Positions 1 through 9,466 of a stretch of DNA of 17,089 bases are shown here, piece after piece. This DNA is from Rubritepida sp. Lineage in GTDB: Bacteria > Pseudomonadota > Alphaproteobacteria > Acetobacterales > Acetobacteraceae. The DNA lies in NCBI GenBank assembly GCA_022843345.1, contig JALHNW010000007.1, positions 1 to 17,089 on the forward strand, written 5' to 3'. The translations under genes were made by a program, and so were the position numbers. The notes below the pieces were generated by a model. It saw nothing but the letters and a program-made list of their open reading frames with translations, was not told the origin of the DNA and did no database searches. Numbering within the stretch: position 1 is the stretch's first letter; each line of letters opens with the position of its first letter.

Positions 1-552
1 ATGGCGGACGGCCCTGCCCGCTGGCGGGCGCTGCGCGACGCTGCCGTGTTGTCCGTGCTGTTCACCCGCGGGCCGCGCGTGAGCAGCCTGGCCGCGATGA
101 CGCTGGACCTGCTCCTGCCGGAGCAGGCCGACGACACCCAGCTCATGCGCCTGCCCCCCGAGCACACCAAGGGCAAGCGCGCGCTGGAGATCGAGCTGAA
201 CGCCCAGACCGTCGCGCTCCTGCACGCCTACCTGACCCAGGCCCGCGACCGCTTTCCCCGCGCCGGCGCGACGGACGCGCTGTGGCTGGGCATGAAGGGG
301 CGGATGACCGTCGAGGGCCTCAAGCGGATCTGCGAGCAGAACACCCTGCGCTGGTTCGGCCAGGCGCACGGCCCGCACATCGCCCGGCACTGGATCAGCC
401 ACGCCGCCCGCCGCGCCGGACCCCACCACGCCCGCACCGCCGCCATCGCCCTCGGCCACAGCGAAGACACCGCCGCCCAGCACTACAGCCAAGCCGCATG
501 CCTGCACGCCGCACGGCGATATGCCAAGCTGATCAACAAGATGGGGGGATGA
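1..552 (+). CDS. Tyrosine recombinase, C-terminal catalytic domain (probably 5'-partial)
   Basis: The 183 residues visible are the catalytic half of a tyrosine (phage-type) site-specific recombinase, which cuts and rejoins DNA through a 3'-phosphotyrosine. The catalytic set can be placed: R26 in GPRVSSLAAM, a candidate K59 in TKGKRALEIEL, H126-x-x-R129 in PHIARHW, H153 in ALGHSED, and the nucleophile Y162 in AAQHYSQA. No N-terminal core-binding (SAM-like) domain is visible, and the reading frame is open to the first base. The ATG at base 1 may therefore be an internal methionine of a longer gene, or the gene may be truly truncated; the window cannot decide. It ends at TGA 550-552 and is convergent with the minus-strand CRISPR array. 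It is not obviously related to the P4-type integrase at the other end. It could come from a transposon, an integron-like element or an island. Confidence 0.8.
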   Translation: MADGPARWRALRDAAVLSVLFTRGPRVSSLAAMTLDLLLPEQADDTQLMRLPPEHTKGKRALEIELNAQTVALLHAYLTQARDRFPRAGATDALWLGMKGRMTVEGLKRICEQNTLRWFGQAHGPHIARHWISHAARRAGPHHARTAAIALGHSEDTAAQHYSQAACLHAARRYAKLINKMGG

Positions 553-679
553 TGCGTCGCCCGTCCCCGCGATGAGAATGCGAGCGCTCGACCTGCCTTC
601 AGCGGGCGCAGACACCCTTGTTGAGCGGGAAGAGTGAAGGAGGGCAGTCGATAGCGATAGCCCATAGCGCGGACGCGTG
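553..679. other. Non-coding trailer between recombinase and CRISPR array
   Basis: No convincing gene is seen here. The segment lies beyond the leader-distal end of the array. It contains a 10-base exact match to the repeat core (GTGAAGGAGG at 634-643), 64 bp from the equivalent position in the terminal repeat. This may be a strongly decayed repeat. A short tandem GATAGCGATAGC lies at 650-661. Confidence 0.5.
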
Positions 680-711
680 GTTTCGATCCACGCCCCCGTG
701 AAGTAGGCGAC
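680..711 (-). repeat. Degenerate leader-distal CRISPR repeat
   Basis: This copy carries GAAGTAGG where the others read GAAGGAGG. A diverged final repeat is typical of the oldest end of an array and supports the leader being at about 5970. The following 34-bp segment (712-745) has a G5 run and a T6 run, unlike the other spacers, and forms part of the terminator. It may not be a true acquired spacer. Confidence 0.85.
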
Positions 712-725
712 GGGGGCTATTTTTT
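692..725 (+). terminator. Plus-strand intrinsic terminator formed by the terminal repeat and adjacent sequence
   Basis: GCCCCCGT (692-699) pairs perfectly with ACGGGGGC (710-717) across a 10-nt loop, and TATTTTTT follows (718-725). The left arm and loop lie in the leader-distal repeat. The right arm spans that repeat's last two bases and the first bases of the adjoining 34-bp segment. The T-run follows only on the plus strand, so it should stop transcripts leaving the recombinase before they run antisense into the array. This is inferred from structure alone. Confidence 0.65.
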
Positions 726-777
726 GACCGGCTGGGAGCCACACAGTTTCGATCCACGCCCCCGTGAAGGAGGCGAC

Positions 778-875
778 CATCATCGACACGGGCAATCCCG
801 ACGGCTGCCTGTTTCGATCCACGCCCCCGTGAAGGAGGCGACCATCATCGACACGGGCAATCCCGACGGCTGCCT
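778..875 (-). repeat. Duplicated spacer-repeat unit
   Basis: The 33-bp segments at 778-810 and 843-875 are identical, both starting CATCATCGACACGGG, with one repeat between them (811-842). A duplication of one 65-bp spacer-repeat unit by recombination or slippage is the simplest explanation. Confidence 0.95.
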
Positions 876-3800
876 GTTTCGATCCACGCCCCCGTGAAGG
901 AGGCGACGCGGCACGGGCGGCGACCTTGGCCGTGGCGCGCGGGTTTCGATCCACGCCCCCGTGAAGGAGGCGACCCACGGCCCAGGATGCGTTCCCGGCC
1001 GAGTACAAGTTTCGATCCACGCCCCCGTGAAGGAGGCGACGCGCAGCGGCTACAGTCGGCGGCAGCCGAACCAGTTTCGATCCACGCCCCCGTGAAGGAG
1101 GCGACGCGCGCACTGTGGCAGGCCCGGCGCGATGCCGCCGTTTCGATCCACGCCCCCGTGAAGGAGGCGACCCCAGATCGGCGCTCCCAACGCCGGCTCA
1201 TTCTGGGTTTCGATCCACGCCCCCGTGAAGGAGGCGACCCGTGAGGCTTGCCTGTGGCACGCCGAGCAAGCCGTTTCGATCCACGCCCCCGTGAAGGAGG
1301 CGACCCGACGGCTACTCGGGGTGCCCCGGCATCGGCCCGTTTCGATCCACGCCCCCGTGAAGGAGGCGACCCGTGGCCGAGTACGCCTCGCGCCAGGACG
1401 CGGTGTTTCGATCCACGCCCCCGTGAAGGAGGCGACTGCTCCTGGCCCGCCTGATGTTCCCGGACGTCAAGTTTCGATCCACGCCCCCGTGAAGGAGGCG
1501 ACCTTCGCGGGAGGTGCAGTCCCGCGCCTGGCATTGGTTTCGATCCACGCCCCCGTGAAGGAGGCGACCGGCGGTGATGCGCGTCTCGACCCGTGGCGCG
1601 AGGTTTCGATCCACGCCCCCGTGAAGGAGGCGACGCGCGGCTTTGAGTGCCGTGTCAACCCCCACAAGTTTCGATCCACGCCCCCGTGAAGGAGGCGACT
1701 CTGGTCCGCGATCTTCTCCTCCAGGCCGGACTTGTTTCGATCCACGCCCCCGTGAAGGAGGCGACCAGCGAGTTGCTGGACGGGCGGGGTGTTCCAGTAG
1801 TTTCGATCCACGCCCCCGTGAAGGAGGCGACAGCAGAAGGTGGTGCCCCAGGCTGCCGAGCGGCTGTTTCGATCCACGCCCCCGTGAAGGAGGCGACATG
1901 GAGGCGGCGAGCATCGCGGACCTGCTGGAGGTTTCGATCCACGCCCCCGTGAAGGAGGCGACCCTGCGCGTGGCAGGTGCCGGCGGCCTTCATGCGGTTT
2001 CGATCCACGCCCCCGTGAAGGAGGCGACTCCGCACCCCGCAGAGCGTCGCGGAGACGGCAGTGTTTCGATCCACGCCCCCGTGAAGGAGGCGACGAACAA
2101 CTGCGCGCGGAGCTGCGCGAGCTGGGGGTTTCGATCCACGCCCCCGTGAAGGAGGCGACCACGGCCAGGATCAGCGCGGCGTCGTTCGGGTAGTTTCGAT
2201 CCACGCCCCCGTGAAGGAGGCGACAGCCTGGGTCCAGAACGAGTCGTGGACCAGCAGGTTTCGATCCACGCCCCCGTGAAGGAGGCGACGACGCGGCCCG
2301 TCGCCGTCCATCTGATGGTGGCGGTTTCGATCCACGCCCCCGTGAAGGAGGCGACCCGCCCGTCCCGACCTCGCGGCGGTGCTGGCGGGGTTTCGATCCA
2401 CGCCCCCGTGAAGGAGGCGACGCCACGGACGTGCTGAACGCCAAGCGCAGCGAGGTTTCGATCCACGCCCCCGTGAAGGAGGCGACTCGCCCTGGGCATC
2501 CACGCCCGCCGTCAGCACCGTTTCGATCCACGCCCCCGTGAAGGAGGCGACGGCCAGCGCGTCCGTGCCGTGCTGGCGCAGCAGGTTTCGATCCACGCCC
2601 CCGTGAAGGAGGCGACGACGGACGCGCTGACGCAGGACTTCATGCGCGAGTTTCGATCCACGCCCCCGTGAAGGAGGCGACAAGCTGCTCGGCAACCCGC
2701 AGGAAGTAGTCACCTGTTTCGATCCACGCCCCCGTGAAGGAGGCGACTCGCCCGAACCAGCTTCGCCAGCGCCGGGTTCAGGTTTCGATCCACGCCCCCG
2801 TGAAGGAGGCGACTGGGCACGCGGCGCTTCCTCGGCACGGGCGGGATGGTTTCGATCCACGCCCCCGTGAAGGAGGCGACGCTTGCGCGCGTGAGACTGG
2901 GAAACGCCCTGACTGTTTCGATCCACGCCCCCGTGAAGGAGGCGACAGTTCGATGCAGCCCGAGCTGCACTCCCGGAACCAGTTTCGATCCACGCCCCCG
3001 TGAAGGAGGCGACCTGCCCCATCTGCGGCGGCGCCATGATGACGGGCAGGTTTCGATCCACGCCCCCGTGAAGGAGGCGACGTCGAAGTAGCGCGGCTCG
3101 ATCTCGATGCCGGTGGTTTCGATCCACGCCCCCGTGAAGGAGGCGACGTGTAGCCGCCGATGCCGCCGCGCTCGATGCCTGTTTCGATCCACGCCCCCGT
3201 GAAGGAGGCGACCGTCGTTCTGGCCGGTGCGCGCGGCCTCCGCCTTGTTTCGATCCACGCCCCCGTGAAGGAGGCGACCCACACGTCGCGGTCCAGGCCC
3301 ACGCTCTCGTCGTTTCGATCCACGCCCCCGTGAAGGAGGCGACCGCTCACGGCCTGGCTCTGCCGGAACTGCACCTGTTTCGATCCACGCCCCCGTGAAG
3401 GAGGCGACTGCCGACCGCGAACGGGAGGTTGTTCGCCATGATGTTTCGATCCACGCCCCCGTGAAGGAGGCGACTCGCCTCGCCCGGCCTGGGCAACGTG
3501 GTCACGTCGTTTCGATCCACGCCCCCGTGAAGGAGGCGACGACCAGCGCCGTGCCGAGTGAGCCGGAGGCGACGGTTTCGATCCACGCCCCCGTGAAGGA
3601 GGCGACGCGACGCCGATGCCGCATGGCTGCCCCCGCTGGGTTTCGATCCACGCCCCCGTGAAGGAGGCGACCTCGCGCCCCTGGTCGCTGTCCGTGTGCA
3701 GCGGGTTTCGATCCACGCCCCCGTGAAGGAGGCGACGCCCGTCGCCGTGGCGGGCAGGCTCGCCAGCAGGTTTCGATCCACGCCCCCGTGAAGGAGGCGA

Positions 3801-5148
3801 CGCCCGCGCCCAGCGCCGGGAAGCCCATGGTCATGTTTCGATCCACGCCCCCGTGAAGGAGGCGACGCGGCTGGCAGTGGGTGGACCCGGCCAGCGAAGT
3901 GTTTCGATCCACGCCCCCGTGAAGGAGGCGACCCCCGAAGCGCGCCCCGTCCGCCAGCAGCGCCGAGTTTCGATCCACGCCCCCGTGAAGGAGGCGACTC
4001 CAGGCGAAGTAGATGGCCGGCAGCATCAACACGTTTCGATCCACGCCCCCGTGAAGGAGGCGACAAGGCCGCCTGGCAAAGCGAGCTGGCCGCCAAGTTT
4101 CGATCCACGCCCCCGTGAAGGAGGCGACGCGCACGCTGTGGCAGGTGACGGCGCCGGTTTCGGTTTCGATCCACGCCCCCGTGAAGGAGGCGACCTCAGC
4201 GTGTCCTCCAGCTTGGAGATGCTGTCCACGTTTCGATCCACGCCCCCGTGAAGGAGGCGACTTGCCCTTGGCTTCCGGCTCAGCATCAGGCGCGGGTTTC
4301 GATCCACGCCCCCGTGAAGGAGGCGACCACGCCAGCAAGGGGGTAAGGCTAACCCCGTCTGTTTCGATCCACGCCCCCGTGAAGGAGGCGACCGCCAGTG
4401 ATGCTTGCGGCGGTTGCCACGTTTAGGTTTCGATCCACGCCCCCGTGAAGGAGGCGACGCGGCCGGCGGACAGGTCGTCGGCCTCCACGTGGTTTCGATC
4501 CACGCCCCCGTGAAGGAGGCGACCCGCCCGATCCGCGCCGGGCATGCCGCCCCACACGTTTCGATCCACGCCCCCGTGAAGGAGGCGACCGTCCAGGCTG
4601 CCCTGAAGCAGCAGCTCGCGCGTGTTTCGATCCACGCCCCCGTGAAGGAGGCGACACTGCGCGGCCACGGCATCGGCCAGCACGGCGCGGTTTCGATCCA
4701 CGCCCCCGTGAAGGAGGCGACAGGTGGACATGGGCAACACGCTGCTGCTGCCGCCGTTTCGATCCACGCCCCCGTGAAGGAGGCGACAGATCGAGGATGC
4801 GGCCGAATACGCCGCCCGCGTGTTTCGATCCACGCCCCCGTGAAGGAGGCGACTCCAGGCCGACCTGGGCGAGCGGCCCTGCGAGGAGTTTCGATCCACG
4901 CCCCCGTGAAGGAGGCGACCATAGATTTGATGCGGGGTTTCGAGCGATTCAAGGTTTCGATCCACGCCCCCGTGAAGGAGGCGACCCCATCGGCCGTAGC
5001 CGAGGAAGCCCACCTGGAGGTTTCGATCCACGCCCCCGTGAAGGAGGCGACCCGGTTCAGGTCGGGGTTGAGCGTGAACAGCAGGTTTCGATCCACGCCC
5101 CCGTGAAGGAGGCGACGCGGGCTGGCGCCACGCTCGATGAGCAAATCA

Positions 5149-5391
<243 letters not shown>

Positions 5392-5969
5392 CTACGAGGC
5401 CGACATGGCGGAGTTTCGATCCACGCCCCCGTGAAGGAGGCGACGCCCTTGTCGCCCACCTCGGCGGCCAGGCGCAGGTTTCGATCCACGCCCCCGTGAA
5501 GGAGGCGACACGCGCCAGCAGATGATGAGGGGCGTCACTCCCGGTTTCGATCCACGCCCCCGTGAAGGAGGCGACGATGCGCGACGTGCTGCGCGCCTCC
5601 CACCACTTGTTTCGATCCACGCCCCCGTGAAGGAGGCGACGCCCGTGCTGCTGACCTGCACGCCCGCGCCGAAGTTTCGATCCACGCCCCCGTGAAGGAG
5701 GCGACGCGTCACCCGGTCGCCGTCGTCGCCCGGATCGTAGTTTCGATCCACGCCCCCGTGAAGGAGGCGACCATGTCGCCGGGCTGAAGGTCAGCCGCCG
5801 CCATGTTTCGATCCACGCCCCCGTGAAGGAGGCGACGTCGCATCGTGTCCGAGATCGGCCGGCGTGGTGACGTTTCGATCCACGCCCCCGTGAAGGAGGC
5901 GACTCTCCGCAAGCGTCATCGCCACCCCCCGAAATATGTTTCGATCCACGCCCCCGTGAAGGAGGCGAC

Positions 5970-6150
5970 GGCCCGGCGGTAAACCATTGTGCATGATTTG
6001 GAAATCGGCTCGCGTCCGCGAACCCTTCCTTCAAGGCGGCAAGGCGCAGCAATTCCCGTTGATAAGCCAAGCATAAAGCTACGTTCTGCGTACTTCGGGG
6101 AAAGCCGCGAACCAACGAGTGATTCCTGTTCGCTCCAGACTCGCGCAGCG
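5970..6150 (-). promoter_or_regulatory. CRISPR leader
   Basis: This is the 181 bp between the cas2 stop and the first intact repeat, upstream of the array in its direction of transcription. It is less GC-rich than its surroundings. It should hold the pre-crRNA promoter and the integration signals read by Cas1-Cas2. GGTTCGCGG occurs twice on the minus strand (6024-6016 and 6113-6105). I could not place a convincing -35/-10 pair. The assignment rests on position and array polarity. Confidence 0.8.
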
Positions 6151-6441
6151 TCAGAAGACCAGCGGCCCCTCCAAATCCAGCGAAGAGCGGGCGCCCACGT
6201 GCTCAATCCTGCGCTTGCCATCAGCACCGAGCTTGTAAAAGCGCAGGCTATCAAGCGCGGGATCGATCTCCCCGATAAGCCGTGCGCGAAGCATCGCCCA
6301 TTGCGCCGGGCTCACCTCGCATTCGAACACGGAGAACTGCACTCGTTGCCCGAAATCGAGGCAGGCGCGCGCGACCCGCCGGAGGCGGCGCCGTCCAGCT
6401 GGCATCTCGGTACTAACGTCATAGGTGACCAACATCAGCAT
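6151..6441 (-). CDS. cas2: CRISPR-associated endonuclease Cas2 (type I-C)
   Basis: This 96-aa protein is the structural partner of Cas1 in the spacer-integration complex. The N-terminal ferredoxin-like strand MLMLVTYDVS carries the conserved Asp (D8). It is followed by the type I-C-like stretch PAGRRRLRRVARACLDFGQRVQFSVFEC. Length is normal for the family. It begins 7 bp after the cas1 stop and is the last gene before the leader, as in most I-C loci. No strong ribosome-binding site precedes the ATG, which suggests translational coupling with cas1. A second ATG two codons in is possible. Confidence 0.97.
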   Translation of the reverse strand: MLMLVTYDVSTEMPAGRRRLRRVARACLDFGQRVQFSVFECEVSPAQWAMLRARLIGEIDPALDSLRFYKLGADGKRRIEHVGARSSLDLEGPLVF

Positions 6442-6448
6442 CGCCGCG

Positions 6449-7489
6449 TCACCGCCATAGGAAGCCGGGGTACCCGTCCAGGTCGCCGCGCAGGTGCCGT
6501 GCCAGCAGCTGGGCCTGCAGGTGGGCCAAAAGCCCGAGCGGCGCTACCTCACCCAGGAAGGGGTGGCGCAGCTCTTCGCGCTTCCGCTCCTGCCAAGCCA
6601 CCAGCACCGCGCGCCGGGCGTCTTCGGTCAGGCGCACCGCGCCCGCTTCCTCCAGCACGAAGTCGCCTGGCGAAAGCTGGCCGCGGTTCAGCAGGCTCAA
6701 CGCCAGCCGGTCCGCCAGCACGGGGCGCAGCTCCTCCATCAGGTCGAGCGCCAAGCTGGCCCGGCCAGGCCGGTCGGCGTGCAAGAAGCCTACCTGCGGG
6801 TCCAGCCCATGTGCCTCCAGCGCCGAGCGGCAGTCATGCCCCAGCACGGCATAGAGAAAGGACAGCAGCGCGTTGATCCGGTCCATCGGCGGGCGGCGGC
6901 TGCGGCCAGTGAAGCGAAACGCCTCCCCCCGCGCCCGGATGAGGTGATCGAAGACGGCGAAATACTGCGACGCTGCTTCGCCCTCCAGGCCGCGGAGGTC
7001 GTCCACGGAAGCCATTACCAGCGTCCGCCGCGCGATCATGCCGAGCCGGTGCTGCGCGCCCTCCACTTCCTCGCGCGCCGCGACGTCCATCCCTGCCCCG
7101 TGGTCGCGCAGCGCCCGTTGCAGCACGGTACGCTGGTTGGCGGCCTTGGCGGCGACGATCCCACGCACGATCGGCACGGCCCGCGCCGGGTCGTCGGCCG
7201 CGCGGTGCTGGATCCGGCGCAGCAGCACGTTGCCGCTGCGCTTGCCTTCCAGCCGTGCAAGGAAGCGGCCATTCGGATCCAGGAAAGACAGGGCGATGCC
7301 CGCTTCGGCACAAGCTGCCATCAGCGCGGGCGATGCGCCGGGGCGACCGAATCCCACCACGCCTTCCAGCATGTGCAGCGGCACCCGGCCCTGCTCGGCA
7401 CCGGCTGCCTCCACGACCAGGTTGGCGCCGTCCTTGCGCAGCCAGGCGTCGTCGCGCGTCACGTAGATTGTGTTCAGCATCCGGCGCAT
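6449..7489 (-). CDS. cas1: CRISPR-associated integrase Cas1 (type I-C)
   Basis: This 346-aa metal-dependent integrase inserts new spacers at the leader-repeat junction. The N-terminal beta domain starts MRRMLNTIYVT. The C-terminal catalytic domain shows E169 in LEGEAASQYF, H237 in GFLHADRPG, and D249 with E252 in LALDLMEEL, matching the conserved metal ligands. The frame stays open 12 codons further upstream into cas4. I chose the ATG at 7489 because GGAAGG lies 6 nt before it and it starts 2 bp after the cas4 stop. The alternative ATG three codons later (7480) would begin MLNTIYVT, also common in the family. Length is close to the usual 340-345 aa, and nothing suggests inactivation. Confidence 0.97.
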   Translation of the reverse strand: MRRMLNTIYVTRDDAWLRKDGANLVVEAAGAEQGRVPLHMLEGVVGFGRPGASPALMAACAEAGIALSFLDPNGRFLARLEGKRSGNVLLRRIQHRAADDPARAVPIVRGIVAAKAANQRTVLQRALRDHGAGMDVAAREEVEGAQHRLGMIARRTLVMASVDDLRGLEGEAASQYFAVFDHLIRARGEAFRFTGRSRRPPMDRINALLSFLYAVLGHDCRSALEAHGLDPQVGFLHADRPGRASLALDLMEELRPVLADRLALSLLNRGQLSPGDFVLEEAGAVRLTEDARRAVLVAWQERKREELRHPFLGEVAPLGLLAHLQAQLLARHLRGDLDGYPGFLWR

Positions 7490-7491
7490 GT

Positions 7492-8121
7492 TCAGCCTTC
7501 CTTCCGCAACTGCGCGGCCAGCCAAGCGGCGACGCGCGGCGGCTTCTCCATCCGGTCCGGCTGGCAGAGATCCTGCAAGGAACAGCGTCGGCAGCCGGGC
7601 ATGGGCCGCGGCGGCGGCGTGTGCCCCGCCAGGATGTTCGCCCGCGCCTCCGCCGCCACCTGCGCGGTCAGCGCACGCAACGTGTCGTCGAAGCGCACCG
7701 CCACGCGCCGCCGCGTCTCGCCATAGAACAGCGCGCCTTCGGCGATGGCGGCGCCCGTCATCTCCTCCAGGCAGATCGCCTGGGCGCAGAGCTGCACCTC
7801 ATCCGCGCGGTGGGATTTCGGAGTCCCGCGCTTGTACTCCACCGGGAAAGGCTCGGGCCGGAACTCGACCACGTCGGCCTTGCCGGAGACGCCGAGCGCC
7901 AGGGAGCGCAGCAGCACCCCGCGGGCGATCCGCACCCCCGGCCGCCGCTCGCCGCGCGCGGCATCCACCTTGGCATGCAGCAGGCGGCCCTCGGCGGTGG
8001 CGCCGTCCTCCGCCCACAAGCCCTCGACGTGGATCAACGCGCATTGCCGCGGGCAGAACATGTGGTGCTGCAAGGCGGAGAGCGGCACCAGCGCCTCCTC
8101 CGCCGCACGCGGCAGGTCCAT
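7492..8121 (-). CDS. cas4: CRISPR-associated exonuclease Cas4
   Basis: This 209-aa RecB-family nuclease with an iron-sulfur cluster works with Cas1-Cas2 to trim pre-spacers next to a PAM. Visible nuclease residues are H49, D83 in GKADVVEF, and E95-x-K97 in PVEYKRG, followed by the QLCAQAICLEE helix. Four cysteines placed to bind a 4Fe-4S cluster are C23 (FCPRQCAL), C177, C180 and C186 (CRRCSLQDLC). It starts 3 bp after the cas7 stop and ends 2 bp before the cas1 start, so it is translated within the same operon. Length and motifs are complete for type I-C Cas4. Confidence 0.96.
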   Translation of the reverse strand: MDLPRAAEEALVPLSALQHHMFCPRQCALIHVEGLWAEDGATAEGRLLHAKVDAARGERRPGVRIARGVLLRSLALGVSGKADVVEFRPEPFPVEYKRGTPKSHRADEVQLCAQAICLEEMTGAAIAEGALFYGETRRRVAVRFDDTLRALTAQVAAEARANILAGHTPPPRPMPGCRRCSLQDLCQPDRMEKPPRVAAWLAAQLRKEG

Positions 8122-8124
8122 GGC

Positions 8125-9063
8125 TCAGCGCTCGATCACCTCGATGCCCTCGGGCAGCCCCTCGTGGTCCACCGTGATGGCGTAGCTGTCGAAACCCCGT
8201 GCCACCGGCCAGTTGCCGGTGCTGGCGCTGCCGGGCTCGCGCCGTTCGCCCTCATGCACGCGCCACGCCTTGACGCGGGAAAACAGGTCCTGTGCGCGGG
8301 CGTTGCCAAGCGCGCCGGCATGGCGGAACACCACCAGCTTGCGCGTCGCCATCTCGCCCCTCGCGGCAGAGCGGTCATGCTCGAACATGCTCTCCAGCGC
8401 TTCCATTAGCAGCGCCATGTCAGCCTCGGAGAAACCGGTGCCCTTGGCGGCGTCGGAGGCGAGCGGCGCCGAGACGAAGCCGTGTGCGCGGTACAGCCCG
8501 TAGGGAATGATGTGCTTGCGGCCCATGGTGCGGCCACCCTTCTCGTCGTGGTCCTTCTCCGTAGTGGCGGCCAGCCGGGTGATCGAAATTTCCAGCGGCA
8601 TGACCGGCTCGACCGAGGTGGCGAAGGTGAGCTGTACGGGACCGCGCACCTGGCCGGCATTCACGCCGGTGCTCATCACGGCGCCGAAGGCGCGGATGTC
8701 CCAGAAGTTGGCGCACATCCAGCGCGTCACGTCGCGCGCCTTGGCCTGGTCCTTCGGCAGCGCCTTCAGCGCGTCCTTGCCGGTGTCCTCCGGCGTTACC
8801 GCCTTGCGCGCGCGGGCGTGCTCGACGTTCAGCGTCGCGCCGTCGCGCATGTAGATCTCGTGGCCCGGCGCGTCCGGCCGCGCCAGTGCCACGTAGTTGC
8901 GGATCTTGCGCTTGAGCGCGACGTCGGAGACGAGGCCGTGGTTGGTCTCGGGGTCCAGGCGCGGCAGGTTGCCAGCGTCGGGATCGCCGTTCGGGTTGCC
9001 GTTGCGCACGTCGAAGAACAGCACGAAGTCGTGCCGGCGGGTCAGGGCCGGGCTGTCAGTCAT
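8125..9063 (-). CDS. cas7: Cascade backbone protein Cas7 (Csd2, type I-C)
   Basis: This 312-aa RRM-fold subunit polymerises along the crRNA spacer to form the Cascade filament. Family signatures are NGNPNGDPD (21-29) with TNHGLVSDVALKRKIRNY after it, WDIRAFGAV (121-129), VRGPVQL (139-145), and the late GRKHIIPYGLYRAHGF (181-196). The open frame extends 11 codons upstream, but I chose the ATG at 9063. It gives the expected N-terminus just before the first beta strand (HDFVLFFDV) and overlaps the cas8c stop by 8 nt as ATGACTGA. A GAGGGAG Shine-Dalgarno-like run lies upstream inside cas8c. The high copy number of Cas7 in Cascade would need stronger translation than its neighbours, but the sequence does not show how that is achieved. 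Confidence 0.97.
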   Translation of the reverse strand: MTDSPALTRRHDFVLFFDVRNGNPNGDPDAGNLPRLDPETNHGLVSDVALKRKIRNYVALARPDAPGHEIYMRDGATLNVEHARARKAVTPEDTGKDALKALPKDQAKARDVTRWMCANFWDIRAFGAVMSTGVNAGQVRGPVQLTFATSVEPVMPLEISITRLAATTEKDHDEKGGRTMGRKHIIPYGLYRAHGFVSAPLASDAAKGTGFSEADMALLMEALESMFEHDRSAARGEMATRKLVVFRHAGALGNARAQDLFSRVKAWRVHEGERREPGSASTGNWPVARGFDSYAITVDHEGLPEGIEVIER

Positions 9064-9466
9064 GGGTGTCGTCTCCCTCGGGAAGCGTCTCGGCATCCGC
9101 CTGCTCGGCGATGGTCTTCTCGCCCACCCGCGCCTTGCGCTGGTGGTAGTAGCCCACGGCGAAGCGCCCCTGCTCGGTCAGCGGCAGGGAGCGCGGCCAG
9201 TCGGGCGAAAGGACGCCGATGATCTCGTCCATCTCGCGCTCCACCCAGCCGCCCTTGCCCTCCTTGCGCAGCTTGGCCAGGTGGTTCTGCATGCCGCGGA
9301 TCAGCAGCGGGAAGACCGTGGCCGGCGTGGCGGAGGCCGCGCCGAAGTAGCGGTCGCGCACCGGCGCGTTGAGCTTGCCCAGCGCCATGCGCTGCGCGAT
9401 CTCGATCATCGCGAAGAGGCGGCCGAGCTGGTAGGCCGCGTTGTTGTAGTCCCGGTCCAGTGCCAC
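9056..9466 (-). CDS. cas11c: Probable Cas11c small subunit from an internal start in cas8c
   Basis: In type I-C systems studied experimentally, the small subunit Cas11c is translated from an in-frame start inside the 3' part of cas8c. Here codon 483 of cas8c is GTG (9466-9464), and a full AAGGAGG Shine-Dalgarno (9481-9475) lies 8 nt upstream. The product would be 136 aa beginning (V/M)ALDRDYNNAAYQLGRLF and sharing the Cas8c stop. It would be an all-helical protein binding the non-target strand along the Cas7 filament. Another GTG at codon 481 is only 2 nt from the Shine-Dalgarno and less likely. The start is inferred; the existence of Cas11c is family knowledge. Confidence 0.75.
   Translation of the reverse strand: MALDRDYNNAAYQLGRLFAMIEIAQRMALGKLNAPVRDRYFGAASATPATVFPLLIRGMQNHLAKLRKEGKGGWVEREMDEIIGVLSPDWPRSLPLTEQGRFAVGYYHQRKARVGEKTIAEQADAETLPEGDDTHD

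Noticed and set aside
975..4821. Similarity between spacers at 975, 1371 and 4788 (GGCCGARTAC)
   Set aside because: The shared stretch is short and lies at different offsets. It can reflect common Ala-Glu-Tyr codons in GC-rich DNA.
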